Source: Candidatus Helarchaeota archaeon (GTDB taxonomy: Archaea > Asgardarchaeota > Lokiarchaeia > Helarchaeales > HEL-GB-A). Taken from it: a stretch of DNA of 36,070 bases. Of the stretch, positions 25,319-33,195 are shown piece after piece (the stretch's first letter is position 1; each line of letters opens with the position of its first letter). The DNA lies in the NCBI GenBank assembly GCA_016840125.1, contig JAEOSY010000171.1, positions 1 through 36,070 of the forward strand, read 5' to 3'. The position numbers were made by a program, and so were the translations under genes. Under the pieces are notes generated by a model. It searched no databases and was not told where the DNA came from. It saw nothing but the letters and a program-made list of their open reading frames with translations.

Positions 25319-25637
25319 AGTTTTACCCCTAATAACCAAGTGAAATAATTTTAAATTTTAATTATTTCTTTTGGAAACCCATGTAGACAAAGAGTCATTT
25401 ACTAATTTTAAAATTTCTTAACTAATTTTATTTCCTTTTAATAGAAGTTTTTGTTTTATCAAGTGAGTAACTAGAAAGTAGAAAAGTTTCGATATTTCTT
25501 GAATAAAATGGGGCTCCCGCCCCTTTACCTTTTTGTTTTTCTTCTCTACATACACCAACCGACTCACTTACCTTGGTTAAGTAAGTTTTCCTATTTATAG
25601 CTATGTGATCCCACAGAAATCCGAGGTTGGTAAAAAA
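25319..25637. other. Intergenic region, 319 bp, with hairpins
   Basis: I accept no gene here. A GC-rich hairpin GGGGC-TCCC-GCCCC lies at 25510-25523, followed by T-rich sequence to about 25542. AAGTGAGT at 25461-25468 pairs with ACTCACTT at 25562-25569, enclosing it. ACTTAC at 25566-25571 pairs with GTAAGT at 25581-25586. A 74-codon minus-strand frame over this area has low-quality composition and no homology I can see. Confidence 0.4.
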
Positions 25638-25826
25638 ATGTATCCGAACCAAAATTTTGAAGCAATGTGGAAATTGGCAGATTATACCGATGTTTTAATG
25701 AATGAAGAGTTCATTTTCCAGATAAATAGAGCCTACGATGAGGATGAACGCTTTATTTTAGCGCTATTCTCAAATATCCGCAAATTTATGAAAGCTAAAG
25801 CGAAAAACCGTAATTTTTTAAGATAA
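25638..25826 (+). CDS. Duplicated 62-aa protein, copy 2
   Basis: This near-identical copy of the protein at 21849-22037 differs at Asn6, Arg31, Asp34, Ala55 and Asn57. The conserved core EAMWKLADYTDVLMNEEF and ERFILALFSNIRKFMKA is unchanged. The frame is open to a GTG at 25605, but identity with copy 1 begins at the ATG at 25638, which fixes the start; GAGGTTGG lies just before it. It converges with the 100-aa gene ending at 25853, leaving 26 bp between stops. Unlike copy 1 it has no flanking 30-bp repeat. Confidence 0.75.
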   Translation: MYPNQNFEAMWKLADYTDVLMNEEFIFQINRAYDEDERFILALFSNIRKFMKAKAKNRNFLR

Positions 25827-25852
25827 GCTTCAATCTAGTCAATGTAATAAAA

Positions 25853-26155
25853 CTAAACCCAGCTGGAAAATTCACTTGGGATGCTTTTTTCTTCAAGCCA
25901 GGTTTTAAACTCGCTATCATTTGTAAACATTTTCTTTTCAAAACATTCTTTGATTAAATGGAGGAGGACGGTGTTGAGGTGTTCGGCTTTCACGGTTAAC
26001 CAGTATTCGTAGTCACTATCGCCCCAATATTCTTTGACGAACTCACCAATGTCAAACCCTTCCAAGACTAAATTTCCCTCGTCATTGATGAAAGCATCTA
26101 AAACAAAATGAGCCTTCTTACCAGAGCGTCTATCGTAGATATTGATCTTTCTCAT
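25853..26155 (-). CDS. Hypothetical protein, 100 aa
   Basis: This is a small acidic soluble protein (MRKINIYDRRSGKKAHFVLD, then GDSDYEYWLTVKAEH, ending IPSEFSSWV). I have an impression of similar short proteins with the same WLEEKxIPxEFSSWV end in other prokaryotes, but I cannot name a family. The frame is open to 26287, but ATG at 26155 is favoured: the TTTAAA element at 26180-26185 predicts transcription from about 26156, which is leaderless. It is divergent from the epimerase gene and convergent with copy 2 of the 62-aa gene. Confidence 0.75.
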   Translation of the reverse strand: MRKINIYDRRSGKKAHFVLDAFINDEGNLVLEGFDIGEFVKEYWGDSDYEYWLTVKAEHLNTVLLHLIKECFEKKMFTNDSEFKTWLEEKSIPSEFSSWV

Positions 26156-26175
26156 ACATACTAATAGAAACGATT

Positions 26176-26186
26176 GATATTTAAAG
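26176..26186. promoter_or_regulatory. Shared divergent promoter core
   Basis: TTTAAA at 26180-26185 lies about 26 nt from the predicted leaderless start of the minus-strand gene (ATG 26155). It is also correctly placed for a start near 26209 on the plus strand, just before the ribosome site GTGAGGT at 26211-26217 of the epimerase gene. Confidence 0.45.
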
Positions 26187-26224
26187 GCGAAGCATAATCC
26201 AATTATATCTGTGAGGTAGAGTAG

Positions 26225-27166
26225 ATGATAGTAGCGGTCACTGGGATAAACTCTGGGCTGGCTGGTTCGCTGGTTCCAAAGCTTCAAAAGGATCCGGAAG
26301 TTGAGAAAATTATTGGAATCGATTTAAGCGAATTTAAAGGCGATCCTGAAAAAGTTGTGTTTTTCAAATCAGATATTCGGGATAAAGAGGGAATAGAACG
26401 CGCTTTGGAAGGTGTAAACGTACTAATTCATTTGGCGTTTATTGTAATTCCAGAAAAACTACCTAAACTTAAGGAGATCTATGATATTAATGTAAATGGT
26501 GCAAAAACGGTTTTCGATGCAGCCGCTAAGAACGGTGTGAGTAAAATAATCTACACCTCTAGCCAATCAGTATATGGACACGTTAAAGAATGTCCCAAAA
26601 TTGTAAAAGAGGACGACCCTCGACTTGGAATAAAGACTACAAATTTTTATTACTCTCATACCAAGGCTCTAGTTGAAGAATACTTGGATGAATTTCAACA
26701 AATACATCCAGACATCGCGATTGTTAGGTTCCGCCCCCCAGTAATTACAGGAACCCATTTCCTACAGAATCTAGATTTAATTAATCCAAAATCAACATTT
26801 ACAACGATCAAGTCAGAGAACCCTGAGGATAAAATGGCAATCCAATTAATCCATGAAGACGATTTAACTGATGCAATTATGGTCGCAGTCAAAACAGATG
26901 TTCGGGGTGCGTATAATGTTGCAAGTAATATTTTAACAGATCTCGAGGGATTCCTTAATGAGAATTTTAATGTTAAAGTCAGACGACTACCTCGATTCGT
27001 AGCGAAGATAGGTATACGATTAGGGAGAATATGGACAAAATTACGATGGTTGCAAGCAGTTCTTTATAATTCGCTTTTAAATACGGAAAAAATTGAAAGA
27101 GAATTTAACTGGAAGCCGAAATATTCGACGGAGGCCTGTCTTACAGATTTAAAGAATAACAACTAA
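26225..27166 (+). CDS. NAD-dependent epimerase/dehydratase (extended SDR)
   Basis: This 313-aa extended SDR has the dinucleotide loop TGINSGLAG at 6-14 (a variant of TGxxGxxG), the acidic beta-2 end IGIDLS, TSSQSVYG at 111-118, and the catalytic Tyr143/Lys147 in YYSHTK. RFRPPVITG and IHEDDLTDAI are typical of the nucleotide-sugar epimerase/dehydratase group. The exact reaction cannot be read. The glucoamylase gene follows after 33 bp, so they are probably one operon. Confidence 0.88.
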   Translation: MIVAVTGINSGLAGSLVPKLQKDPEVEKIIGIDLSEFKGDPEKVVFFKSDIRDKEGIERALEGVNVLIHLAFIVIPEKLPKLKEIYDINVNGAKTVFDAAAKNGVSKIIYTSSQSVYGHVKECPKIVKEDDPRLGIKTTNFYYSHTKALVEEYLDEFQQIHPDIAIVRFRPPVITGTHFLQNLDLINPKSTFTTIKSENPEDKMAIQLIHEDDLTDAIMVAVKTDVRGAYNVASNILTDLEGFLNENFNVKVRRLPRFVAKIGIRLGRIWTKLRWLQAVLYNSLLNTEKIEREFNWKPKYSTEACLTDLKNNN

Positions 27167-27199
27167 ATACATTCTACATACTAGAGAGGTTAGCTTCAA

Positions 27200-29455
27200 A
27201 TGAATAATAAAGAGGGGGATCTTGCTGATTGGGAAGCAGTGGATATATTTAAAGATCCGCTAGTGCACTGCGATTTTCGATCAGAAAGTATGGGGGGTGG
27301 AACAAATGCCGTAGGTGCCCTCGGCAATGGTAGGCTCACAGTAGGAATTAGTCCATGGAGTGAATTAGTATATTTTCGTTGGCCTACACTCTCATACTAT
27401 GATCACCTTCGTTATTTTACTAAATCTTACGGGCTTAGGGGCGCAATTTCTTTGAAGGATGTGCGTTGGGGCAAAGATGCCTCTAGTTTAGATTGGAGAA
27501 AATATGGCCGCCCCTTTGAAGTTTATCCTGGTTTGGGTGCGAGAGGTGGGATTTCTTTCAAAACCGGAGATTTAAGTTGGGTGGGGGACGAAACGTGGAC
27601 AAGCTCAAGACACTATGAACCTGAAGGGGGACCAATCCTTTGCACTCAATTACTTCGAAACAACTTCAAACTCGAAGTATATCAGTGGGTCGATTGGAAT
27701 TTTGATCTTTTAGTACAGGAATTCCAAATTAAAGCAAAATCCGCTGAAAAATTCTTTTACTACGGCACATTTGCTCCCTCAACAAAATTAGATCCAAATA
27801 CAGGAGAACCCGATTCAAAAAAGAATGGCTTTGCCTCAGTGTTTTTACCAAAGCAATCAATAATTCTCTATTTTCAACCTGAAGTGAAGAATAAAAGCCT
27901 TCTCTCCCCTTATCTTGATGAAAGATTGTTACCAGAACAAATCGATAAATTATATCCAGAGGGTGGTATTTTTATAGCGATGAGTTTATTAGCTTCACCC
28001 GATGGGTTTCAAATCGGAGCAGACCGGCGGGGCAGATCGATTTCCAAAAAAGCACCGATGGGCGCGAGTGAAAATGCAAAAATGGGAAAATTGAATGGAA
28101 GTACTGGATTCATTGGACCCGTCGATGCTGGTTTTGAACGGATAATTGAAGGTGAAGAAACAAAGGTCACAATATTAACCTCCATAGCTAATACCGCACT
28201 TGACTGCGTAAAGATTATTAGAAAGGCTCAGACCGAAGGCTTGGATTTTCTGAAGCGGGAAACTATAAAGTATTGGTCTAAACTTTCTGAAAGGATTAAT
28301 CTGCCAACAGAAGCTACAAATTCGGAGAAACGAGTAGCTCGACGTTCAATAACCAATCTTATTATCGGGCGTGACCGTAAGAGTGGAGCAATTGTGGCTT
28401 CCCCGAGCCGGCAACCTGCATACCATTTTGATTGGCCAAGAGATGGGGCATTCTTCGACCTTGCACTCGACCTAGCAGGATTTCCCGAACTGGTAGATCA
28501 ACATCTCGATTTTTATCGACGTACTCAGCTAAATAAGCGCTTCTCTCTCAATCCTTCATGGCTTTTCGGATTCAGATCGCCTTTTTATTCCCCACGAGGA
28601 CATTGGCATCCGAATTTACATACCGATGGGAAAAAAGGCAACATCCCAATAATTCCATATGAAATTGATGAAACCTCACTAATAGTTTGGGATCTTTGGC
28701 GGCATGAACAATTTATTGGGGTGAATGAACGCCAAGCATACCAGAAAAAATTTCTTGAAGTACTCAAATTGGCAGCCAAAGCAATTAACGTGTATGTAAA
28801 GAAACGTAAAGGATGGGTTAAGCGAGGTTTTGAAGACGATAATTTTATCCCAACTGCAACTTTACACGGAGCTGCAGCAGTTTTGGTAGGACTTGCTTCT
28901 GCTGTAGATGCTGGGCAACGATGGGGCGCAGATCCAGAGCAAGTTACGCAATGGAAAACCTCTGCAATAGCATTGCGAGATGGAATAGTTCATAAGCTTG
29001 AAAATCCATCTTTTCTGGATAAGAGTGGATGGCGAGGAATTCAATGGTCGTTATTTCCCGCACCATTATTTGAAAATTATAAGGATAAACAAGCGAAATT
29101 ACTAATCGATGAATTGATAAAAGAAGTTAAAGAGAAAATTGAGAGAATGCACCTCGCATATGGCTATATAGCTGAACAGGTCTTCATTCTGAATTTAATT
29201 GCCTCTCAAAAACCAGAAATTCGACCAATAGTCACCCGTGCAGTGGATGAAGTCATCAATTTAATTCCAATCCCTGGTTCAGATTGTTATGGTGAGGTCA
29301 CCCTTTGGATTAATCTGCCTGGATATCCTAAACTTGTTCCACAGCAACGAACAAGCATTCCCCATCTCTGGACTGGCGTTTGTGCGTACTTGGCAGTCGA
29401 ATCGTTCTACCGCCCTGAACGATTCTTCACTCAAATTCCACCCATCCCCCAGTAA
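27200..29455 (+). CDS. GH15 glucoamylase-like glycoside hydrolase
   Basis: This 751-aa protein has an N-terminal beta-sandwich region (to about 370) and a C-terminal alpha/alpha-toroid catalytic domain. Family GH15 features include the substrate-binding HFDWPRDGAFF at 409-419, the EIDETSLIVW block around Glu488-Glu491 near the general acid position, PTATLHGAAAVLVGLA at about 552-567, and IPHLWTGVCAYLAVESFY near the end. It releases glucose from alpha-glucans; trehalase or dextranase-like specificity is also found in GH15. There is no signal peptide, so it probably acts on internal glycogen or maltodextrin. The start has GAGGT at 27186-27190. Longer than typical archaeal members (about 620-650 aa). 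Confidence 0.88.
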   Translation: MNNKEGDLADWEAVDIFKDPLVHCDFRSESMGGGTNAVGALGNGRLTVGISPWSELVYFRWPTLSYYDHLRYFTKSYGLRGAISLKDVRWGKDASSLDWRKYGRPFEVYPGLGARGGISFKTGDLSWVGDETWTSSRHYEPEGGPILCTQLLRNNFKLEVYQWVDWNFDLLVQEFQIKAKSAEKFFYYGTFAPSTKLDPNTGEPDSKKNGFASVFLPKQSIILYFQPEVKNKSLLSPYLDERLLPEQIDKLYPEGGIFIAMSLLASPDGFQIGADRRGRSISKKAPMGASENAKMGKLNGSTGFIGPVDAGFERIIEGEETKVTILTSIANTALDCVKIIRKAQTEGLDFLKRETIKYWSKLSERINLPTEATNSEKRVARRSITNLIIGRDRKSGAIVASPSRQPAYHFDWPRDGAFFDLALDLAGFPELVDQHLDFYRRTQLNKRFSLNPSWLFGFRSPFYSPRGHWHPNLHTDGKKGNIPIIPYEIDETSLIVWDLWRHEQFIGVNERQAYQKKFLEVLKLAAKAINVYVKKRKGWVKRGFEDDNFIPTATLHGAAAVLVGLASAVDAGQRWGADPEQVTQWKTSAIALRDGIVHKLENPSFLDKSGWRGIQWSLFPAPLFENYKDKQAKLLIDELIKEVKEKIERMHLAYGYIAEQVFILNLIASQKPEIRPIVTRAVDEVINLIPIPGSDCYGEVTLWINLPGYPKLVPQQRTSIPHLWTGVCAYLAVESFYRPERFFTQIPPIPQ

Positions 29456-29465
29456 TTCTTTATGA

Positions 29466-30452
29466 TTATGTAACTGAATAGAACCTTTTGAACATTCTAC
29501 AAATCGCTAAACTATGCCAGGAATGCCATGCCGGATCATTCCCGCTCATTAATCCTTTTTCCTTCCAGAGACCACTGGACTTCTGTTTACTAATAAAATA
29601 TTCAAGTCCCTTTCTAATGGTGGGTTCATCCTTTGAAAATCCAATCAATGAAAGCGAATTGAGGGAGGATAACAGATCCCCCCACCAAAATGGGTACGTA
29701 AAGGTTGTCCAATATTCGGCTTTACGCCGATCTGGATATTTGTCAGCTGTAAAAAACCGTGAGATCAAGAAGGTTCCAACGTCTCTAGCTTCCGCTGATT
29801 TACGATGCTTTGGATGAGCTGAAAATGCGCGTAAGACTAAATCCGTCACCCAGTTAGAGGAGGGTTTCGATCTGATGGGCATTATAGGATTAGTTTCTTT
29901 AACAGCATCTTCGAATTTGGTTTTCGTGGTTCGTATTGGGATTACCCAGCCTCCATCCTCTTGACGCAGTGAAAGGATCCACCGAAAATACTTTTCCACT
30001 CGTGGATCCTCGGCATACCCTGCCTCAATTATGGTTTCTAGAGCGATTGAAGTGTAATTTGGAGAGTATTGGGTTCCATACATTTCTCGGATATCACCTT
30101 CTTCGGTTTGAAAACTGAGAATATATTCAACTGCTTTATTTATTGCGACATTTTTTTTATTGAAGTCATATTTAATGACAAGTTGGCGTAACATCTTTAT
30201 GGTATGAAATAAATCATAATTCGTTTCGGGGCTATTTCCTTTTCCAGGATATTTCCAGGTTCCATCGGCACGCTGCTTTTGGAGTAGTTTCTGGGCAGTA
30301 GACAATGTCCATATGGTTTGGATAGGTTCAACACGTTCCTCCAACAAATCTCGTTTCGTAAAATACGAAATGCCCTCGTACTGTGAAATGACAAGTGGAG
30401 AAATGGGATCATATTTGAAAATTTTCGACCAATCAGTCAAGTTCTCACCCAT
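29466..30452 (-). CDS. Alpha/alpha-toroid protein (prenyltransferase/squalene-cyclase-like repeats)
   Basis: This 328-aa protein is built of helical repeats with the QxxDGxW-type turn: LLQKQRADGTWKYPGKG, ILSFQTEEGDIREMYGT, ILSLRQEDGGWVIP and FISKQKSSGLWKEKG. This is the pattern of prenyltransferase beta/terpene-cyclase alpha/alpha barrels. No DxDD or zinc-binding signature is evident, so enzymatic activity is doubtful. It has no signal peptide. It converges with the glucoamylase gene, whose stop lies 10 bp away. ATG start; TTATAA at 30488-30493 is the likely TATA element shared with the divergent gene. Confidence 0.78.
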   Translation of the reverse strand: MGENLTDWSKIFKYDPISPLVISQYEGISYFTKRDLLEERVEPIQTIWTLSTAQKLLQKQRADGTWKYPGKGNSPETNYDLFHTIKMLRQLVIKYDFNKKNVAINKAVEYILSFQTEEGDIREMYGTQYSPNYTSIALETIIEAGYAEDPRVEKYFRWILSLRQEDGGWVIPIRTTKTKFEDAVKETNPIMPIRSKPSSNWVTDLVLRAFSAHPKHRKSAEARDVGTFLISRFFTADKYPDRRKAEYWTTFTYPFWWGDLLSSLNSLSLIGFSKDEPTIRKGLEYFISKQKSSGLWKEKGLMSGNDPAWHSWHSLAICRMFKRFYSVT

Positions 30453-30485
30453 AAAAAACCTGTTATTGAAATATTACATAGGACA

Positions 30486-30495
30486 TTTTATAATT
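30486..30495. promoter_or_regulatory. Shared divergent promoter core
   Basis: TTATAA (30488-30493) is placed about 26 nt from predicted starts near 30464 (minus, ATG 30452) and 30517 (plus, TTG 30539 with GGAG at 30527-30530). Confidence 0.45.
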
Positions 30496-30538
30496 GTAGT
30501 ATGACAGATCCTATACAAAATTATTTGGAGACGGAAAA

Positions 30539-30955
30539 TTGGCTGAGAATAAAAAAGTTGGAGAACGCGATACTGATTTGACGATATGGGCACTAGTAGT
30601 TTTCATTTTAGCAATTGGTGACATTATAGCAGGTTTAGGATTGCTTTCAGGGCGAGTCTATGATTTCTTTTTATTAAATATCAAACCATTTTTTGATGCA
30701 TTATTTGCACTAATCGGTGTGACCCCCGCATTTTGGCCTCCACAAGAACTCCTGTTCATTGGCTTAGGGGTGGGGGCGCTTATTGGGGCGGCGATATTCA
30801 TCCTACTCGGTTACGGTATTTGGACGGTAAAATCATGGGCAAGAATCCTAGCGATCCTAGTTGGATTCATGATGCTAACATGGGGAATTGGCATAGTCAT
30901 GCTTTGGTATTTCATGAGAACTGAAACCAAAGAACGCTTCAGCAGTTCTGCATAA
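30539..30955 (+). CDS. Small multi-span membrane protein, 138 aa
   Basis: The protein has hydrophobic spans at about 15-36, 72-95 and 102-125 and possibly a fourth weak one around 45-62. The stretch GYGIWTVKSWARILAILVGFMML resembles small prokaryotic membrane proteins of the DUF2127 kind, without certainty. The start codon is TTG at 30539, with GGAG eight bases upstream; the nearby ATG at 30501 is out of frame. A T8 run follows the gene. Function unknown. Confidence 0.75.
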   Translation: MAENKKVGERDTDLTIWALVVFILAIGDIIAGLGLLSGRVYDFFLLNIKPFFDALFALIGVTPAFWPPQELLFIGLGVGALIGAAIFILLGYGIWTVKSWARILAILVGFMMLTWGIGIVMLWYFMRTETKERFSSSA

Positions 30956-30970
30956 TAAACCAAAATAATC

Positions 30971-30978
30971 TTTTTTTT
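30971..30978 (+). terminator. T-tract terminator
   Basis: Eight T follow the stop codon of the membrane-protein gene by 15 bases. Confidence 0.45.
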
Positions 30979-31006
30979 ATATCACATTTAGTCAATTAAT
31001 AGTTTA

Positions 31007-31900
31007 TCAGGTCACTGATGCGAGAACAAAACAGATGAGAGGATTTGTCTTTCCTAAAGAGATGCCATCCTTTGAGGTTAAAATATTATTTTCGATATCT
31101 TTTGGGGTATAATGTTCAATCATTTTAAATCCTCTTTTTAATAAGAATGATTCTGTTTTACTTTCACTTATTTTAAAAAAGGTTGGTTCTTCAGAAAATA
31201 CAGATTTCATAAAACCAACCGTTTCTCGCACACCATTAACCTTCTTCATCTCACGTGAATAACGGGAATAGTCAAAGGCAATTGTACTACCAGGAGGTGA
31301 TTTCAATTTAACAACTTTAAGTGTATTGTCAACGACCTCGGGATTTAAATAATAAGTTACGCCTTCCCAAATAAAAAGCGTTTTTTGAGTCATGTCATAC
31401 CCCGCACCAACCAGCACGTCTTTTATTGAATCTGTATTGAAGTTGATAGTTACAAATGTTAATTGATCAGGAACGTGAATTGAAGCTTTCAGTAAACGTT
31501 CTTTTTTACGCTGCTGTGTGGTTTGAATGTCTAATTCGAAAATTCTGGTGTTGTCAATAAGGTCATGAAACCGATACGCTCGAGTATCGTATCCAGCTCC
31601 TAAAAATACGATTTGGGGACAATTCTCATTAAGAGCCTCCTTAAAAACACGATCAAAGAATACCGTTTTGGCTATACTCTGATTATACATTCCAGGAGTT
31701 AGGAATTTTTCCTTTACAGCTTGCAGATCATTTGGATTTCCAAGAAGTTGAATAAAATTAGGGTTTAGAAAATTCTCAGCGAGATAATCTGAACCCCATA
31801 TTCCTGATTGAAATTCTTTTGCAGCAAGGGCGCGTAAAAAAGCAATAGCTTGGGCTGAGATAGATGGTTTCTGCTCGACCCCTTTCTTAGATCTTTGCAT
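31007..31900 (-). CDS. SAM-dependent methyltransferase, leucine carboxyl methyltransferase-like (COG3315 type)
   Basis: This 297-aa protein has the family SAM motif VFLGAGYDTRAYRF at about 98-111, the acidic FELD at 121-124, and FIWEGVTYYL around 176-185. Together these define the PPM1/COG3315 class, which in prokaryotes methylates carboxyl or hydroxyl groups of small molecules of mostly unknown identity. It is soluble and monocistronic, with an ATG start. It is divergent from the candidate sRNA and lipocalin-like gene. Confidence 0.88.
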   Translation of the reverse strand: MQRSKKGVEQKPSISAQAIAFLRALAAKEFQSGIWGSDYLAENFLNPNFIQLLGNPNDLQAVKEKFLTPGMYNQSIAKTVFFDRVFKEALNENCPQIVFLGAGYDTRAYRFHDLIDNTRIFELDIQTTQQRKKERLLKASIHVPDQLTFVTINFNTDSIKDVLVGAGYDMTQKTLFIWEGVTYYLNPEVVDNTLKVVKLKSPPGSTIAFDYSRYSREMKKVNGVRETVGFMKSVFSEEPTFFKISESKTESFLLKRGFKMIEHYTPKDIENNILTSKDGISLGKTNPLICFVLASVT

Positions 31901-31986
31901 TTTTTAATCAGCATTGAGATTTCTTCTGTACAATTAATTATGAACTAACTGAAATAAAAAAATAATCATCAAAATTCGTAAGGATC

Positions 31987-31996
31987 AGAATAAAAG
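31987..31996 (+). promoter_or_regulatory. Possible TATA box of the candidate C/D sRNA
   Basis: AGAATAAAAG lies about 25 nt upstream of the sRNA candidate, at the right distance for transcription from about 32016. Confidence 0.3.
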
Positions 31997-32014
31997 GGAA
32001 AAAATTGTATAAAG

Positions 32015-32093
32015 AAGTGGATGATGATGACGTCATACCCGTGATTGTTCTACCCAGCACAAGATGACCAGGGAAGAGCCGTCTGAATCCACC
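32015..32093 (+). ncRNA. Candidate archaeal C/D-box guide sRNA
   Basis: A terminal stem GTGGAT (32017-32022) / ATCCAC (32087-32092) encloses a C box ATGATGA (32021-32027 or 32024-32030) and a D box CTGA (32083-32086). An internal C'-like box AAGATGA lies at 32061-32067, six of seven bases matching RUGAUGA, with 15 bases between it and the D box as a possible guide. The D' box is not clear. A T-run begins right after the stem. It lies in the intergenic region between divergent genes. This is a motif-based call with no target identified. Confidence 0.45.
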
Positions 32094-32099
32094 TTTTTT
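32094..32099 (+). terminator. T-tract after the candidate sRNA
   Basis: Six T immediately follow the closing stem of the sRNA candidate. The same AT stretch continues as TATAAAT, so it could also be a promoter element for the next gene. Confidence 0.35.
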
Positions 32100-32119
32100 A
32101 TAAATGGTGAGGAAGAGGT

Positions 32120-33079
32120 ATGCCTGAAGATAACTTGAAGAAAATTGCTGAATTTGCAGATAAAAAAGAACTCATTAATTGGTGGTATGAGGGGTGCCTC
32201 TTTGATAAGAGCAATAATAGGCTATCGGAGTGGACATTTATTTCGAATTTTGTGGTAGCACGCGGTTTTGTTGATAACATGGTTTGCATCTTGGTTCCGC
32301 CGGATGAGAAAGAGCCCGCTATAGACCTATCAGGGTGGGGGCTGAAGGCAGGATGCATTAAAACATCGAACAAGGAACTGAATGTCACCTGCCAAACGAA
32401 TAACGGAATGACCGGGGGATATCCAGAATGGAAAGTGCATTTAGAACGTTCAAAAGAAGAGCATAATTACATTATAGATCTGACCTTTAAAGCGGAGGTC
32501 GATTCAAATTTCCGTAGATATGAAATAGATAAGTCCCATCTAAACCATTTCGCCTGTTTTCGCCAGCGAGCTAATGGTACAATAACCGTTGATGGTGAAA
32601 CCTTCCCCGTATCGGGTGTCGCATATTATGAGATGATGTCGGGCTTTATCGATCCGAAAGCAAGCCGTGGATGGTACTGGTATTGCATTCCCCAGACTAA
32701 TTCGGGGGAGTTAGCTATAAATCTTGCTCTCGGTGTGACTCCAACAGATGAAATCTTCCACCGATTCGTATACTTCACGGAAAATGGGAAAGATTTTGGG
32801 GAATTTTTAAATTATGATTTTAAAGTGTTGGAAGAACGAATGTTTAATGACATCAAATATCCTTATCGCTTTAAAATCAGTGAAAAGAACGAGAATGGTG
32901 CGATTGAAGCGATTGTGACGCGAGCCACTAATCCAGCACAAGATATGCATCACACTCCTTTTGGAACCGTTGCCTTCATTACGGGAAATGCCAAAGTTAC
33001 GGGAACGATTGAGTGGAAAGGTAAAGATTATGATATATCAGGCAGAAGCATTGGTAGTAGCTTCTTAATTATTTATTAG
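32120..33079 (+). CDS. Lipocalin-like protein, possibly AttH/CrtC type
   Basis: This 319-aa protein has no signal peptide and appears mostly beta. INWWYEGCLF near the start, GTITVDGETFPVSGVAYYEMMSG with GWYWYCIPQ in the middle, and GTIEWKGKDYDISGRSIGSSFLI at the end resemble the two-barrel lipocalin-like AttH/CrtC proteins, which include carotenoid hydratases and cyclases. The resemblance is moderate and the active-site residues cannot be checked by eye. The ribosome site is GGTGAGG at 32106-32112. The glucan phosphorylase gene follows after 116 bp. Confidence 0.6.
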   Translation: MPEDNLKKIAEFADKKELINWWYEGCLFDKSNNRLSEWTFISNFVVARGFVDNMVCILVPPDEKEPAIDLSGWGLKAGCIKTSNKELNVTCQTNNGMTGGYPEWKVHLERSKEEHNYIIDLTFKAEVDSNFRRYEIDKSHLNHFACFRQRANGTITVDGETFPVSGVAYYEMMSGFIDPKASRGWYWYCIPQTNSGELAINLALGVTPTDEIFHRFVYFTENGKDFGEFLNYDFKVLEERMFNDIKYPYRFKISEKNENGAIEAIVTRATNPAQDMHHTPFGTVAFITGNAKVTGTIEWKGKDYDISGRSIGSSFLIIY

Positions 33080-33195
33080 GAAGAGATTAGTCATGAGCAA
33101 TATCGATATAAAAATTAGTCGATAAAAAAGGAATAGGCTTAAAACTTTCATTATCCATTCTTCAATAGAAATAAATGAATGAGTAATGTGATTTC

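Noticed and set aside
25428..25652. 74-codon minus-strand open frame between the beta-propeller and the 62-aa gene
   Set aside because: Composition is unlike the neighbours, it overlaps the real start of the 62-aa gene, and it covers hairpin-rich non-coding sequence.
33100..33109. 10-bp palindrome ATATCGATAT upstream of the glucan phosphorylase
   Set aside because: A short AT-rich palindrome is expected by chance at this composition and nothing else supports an operator.
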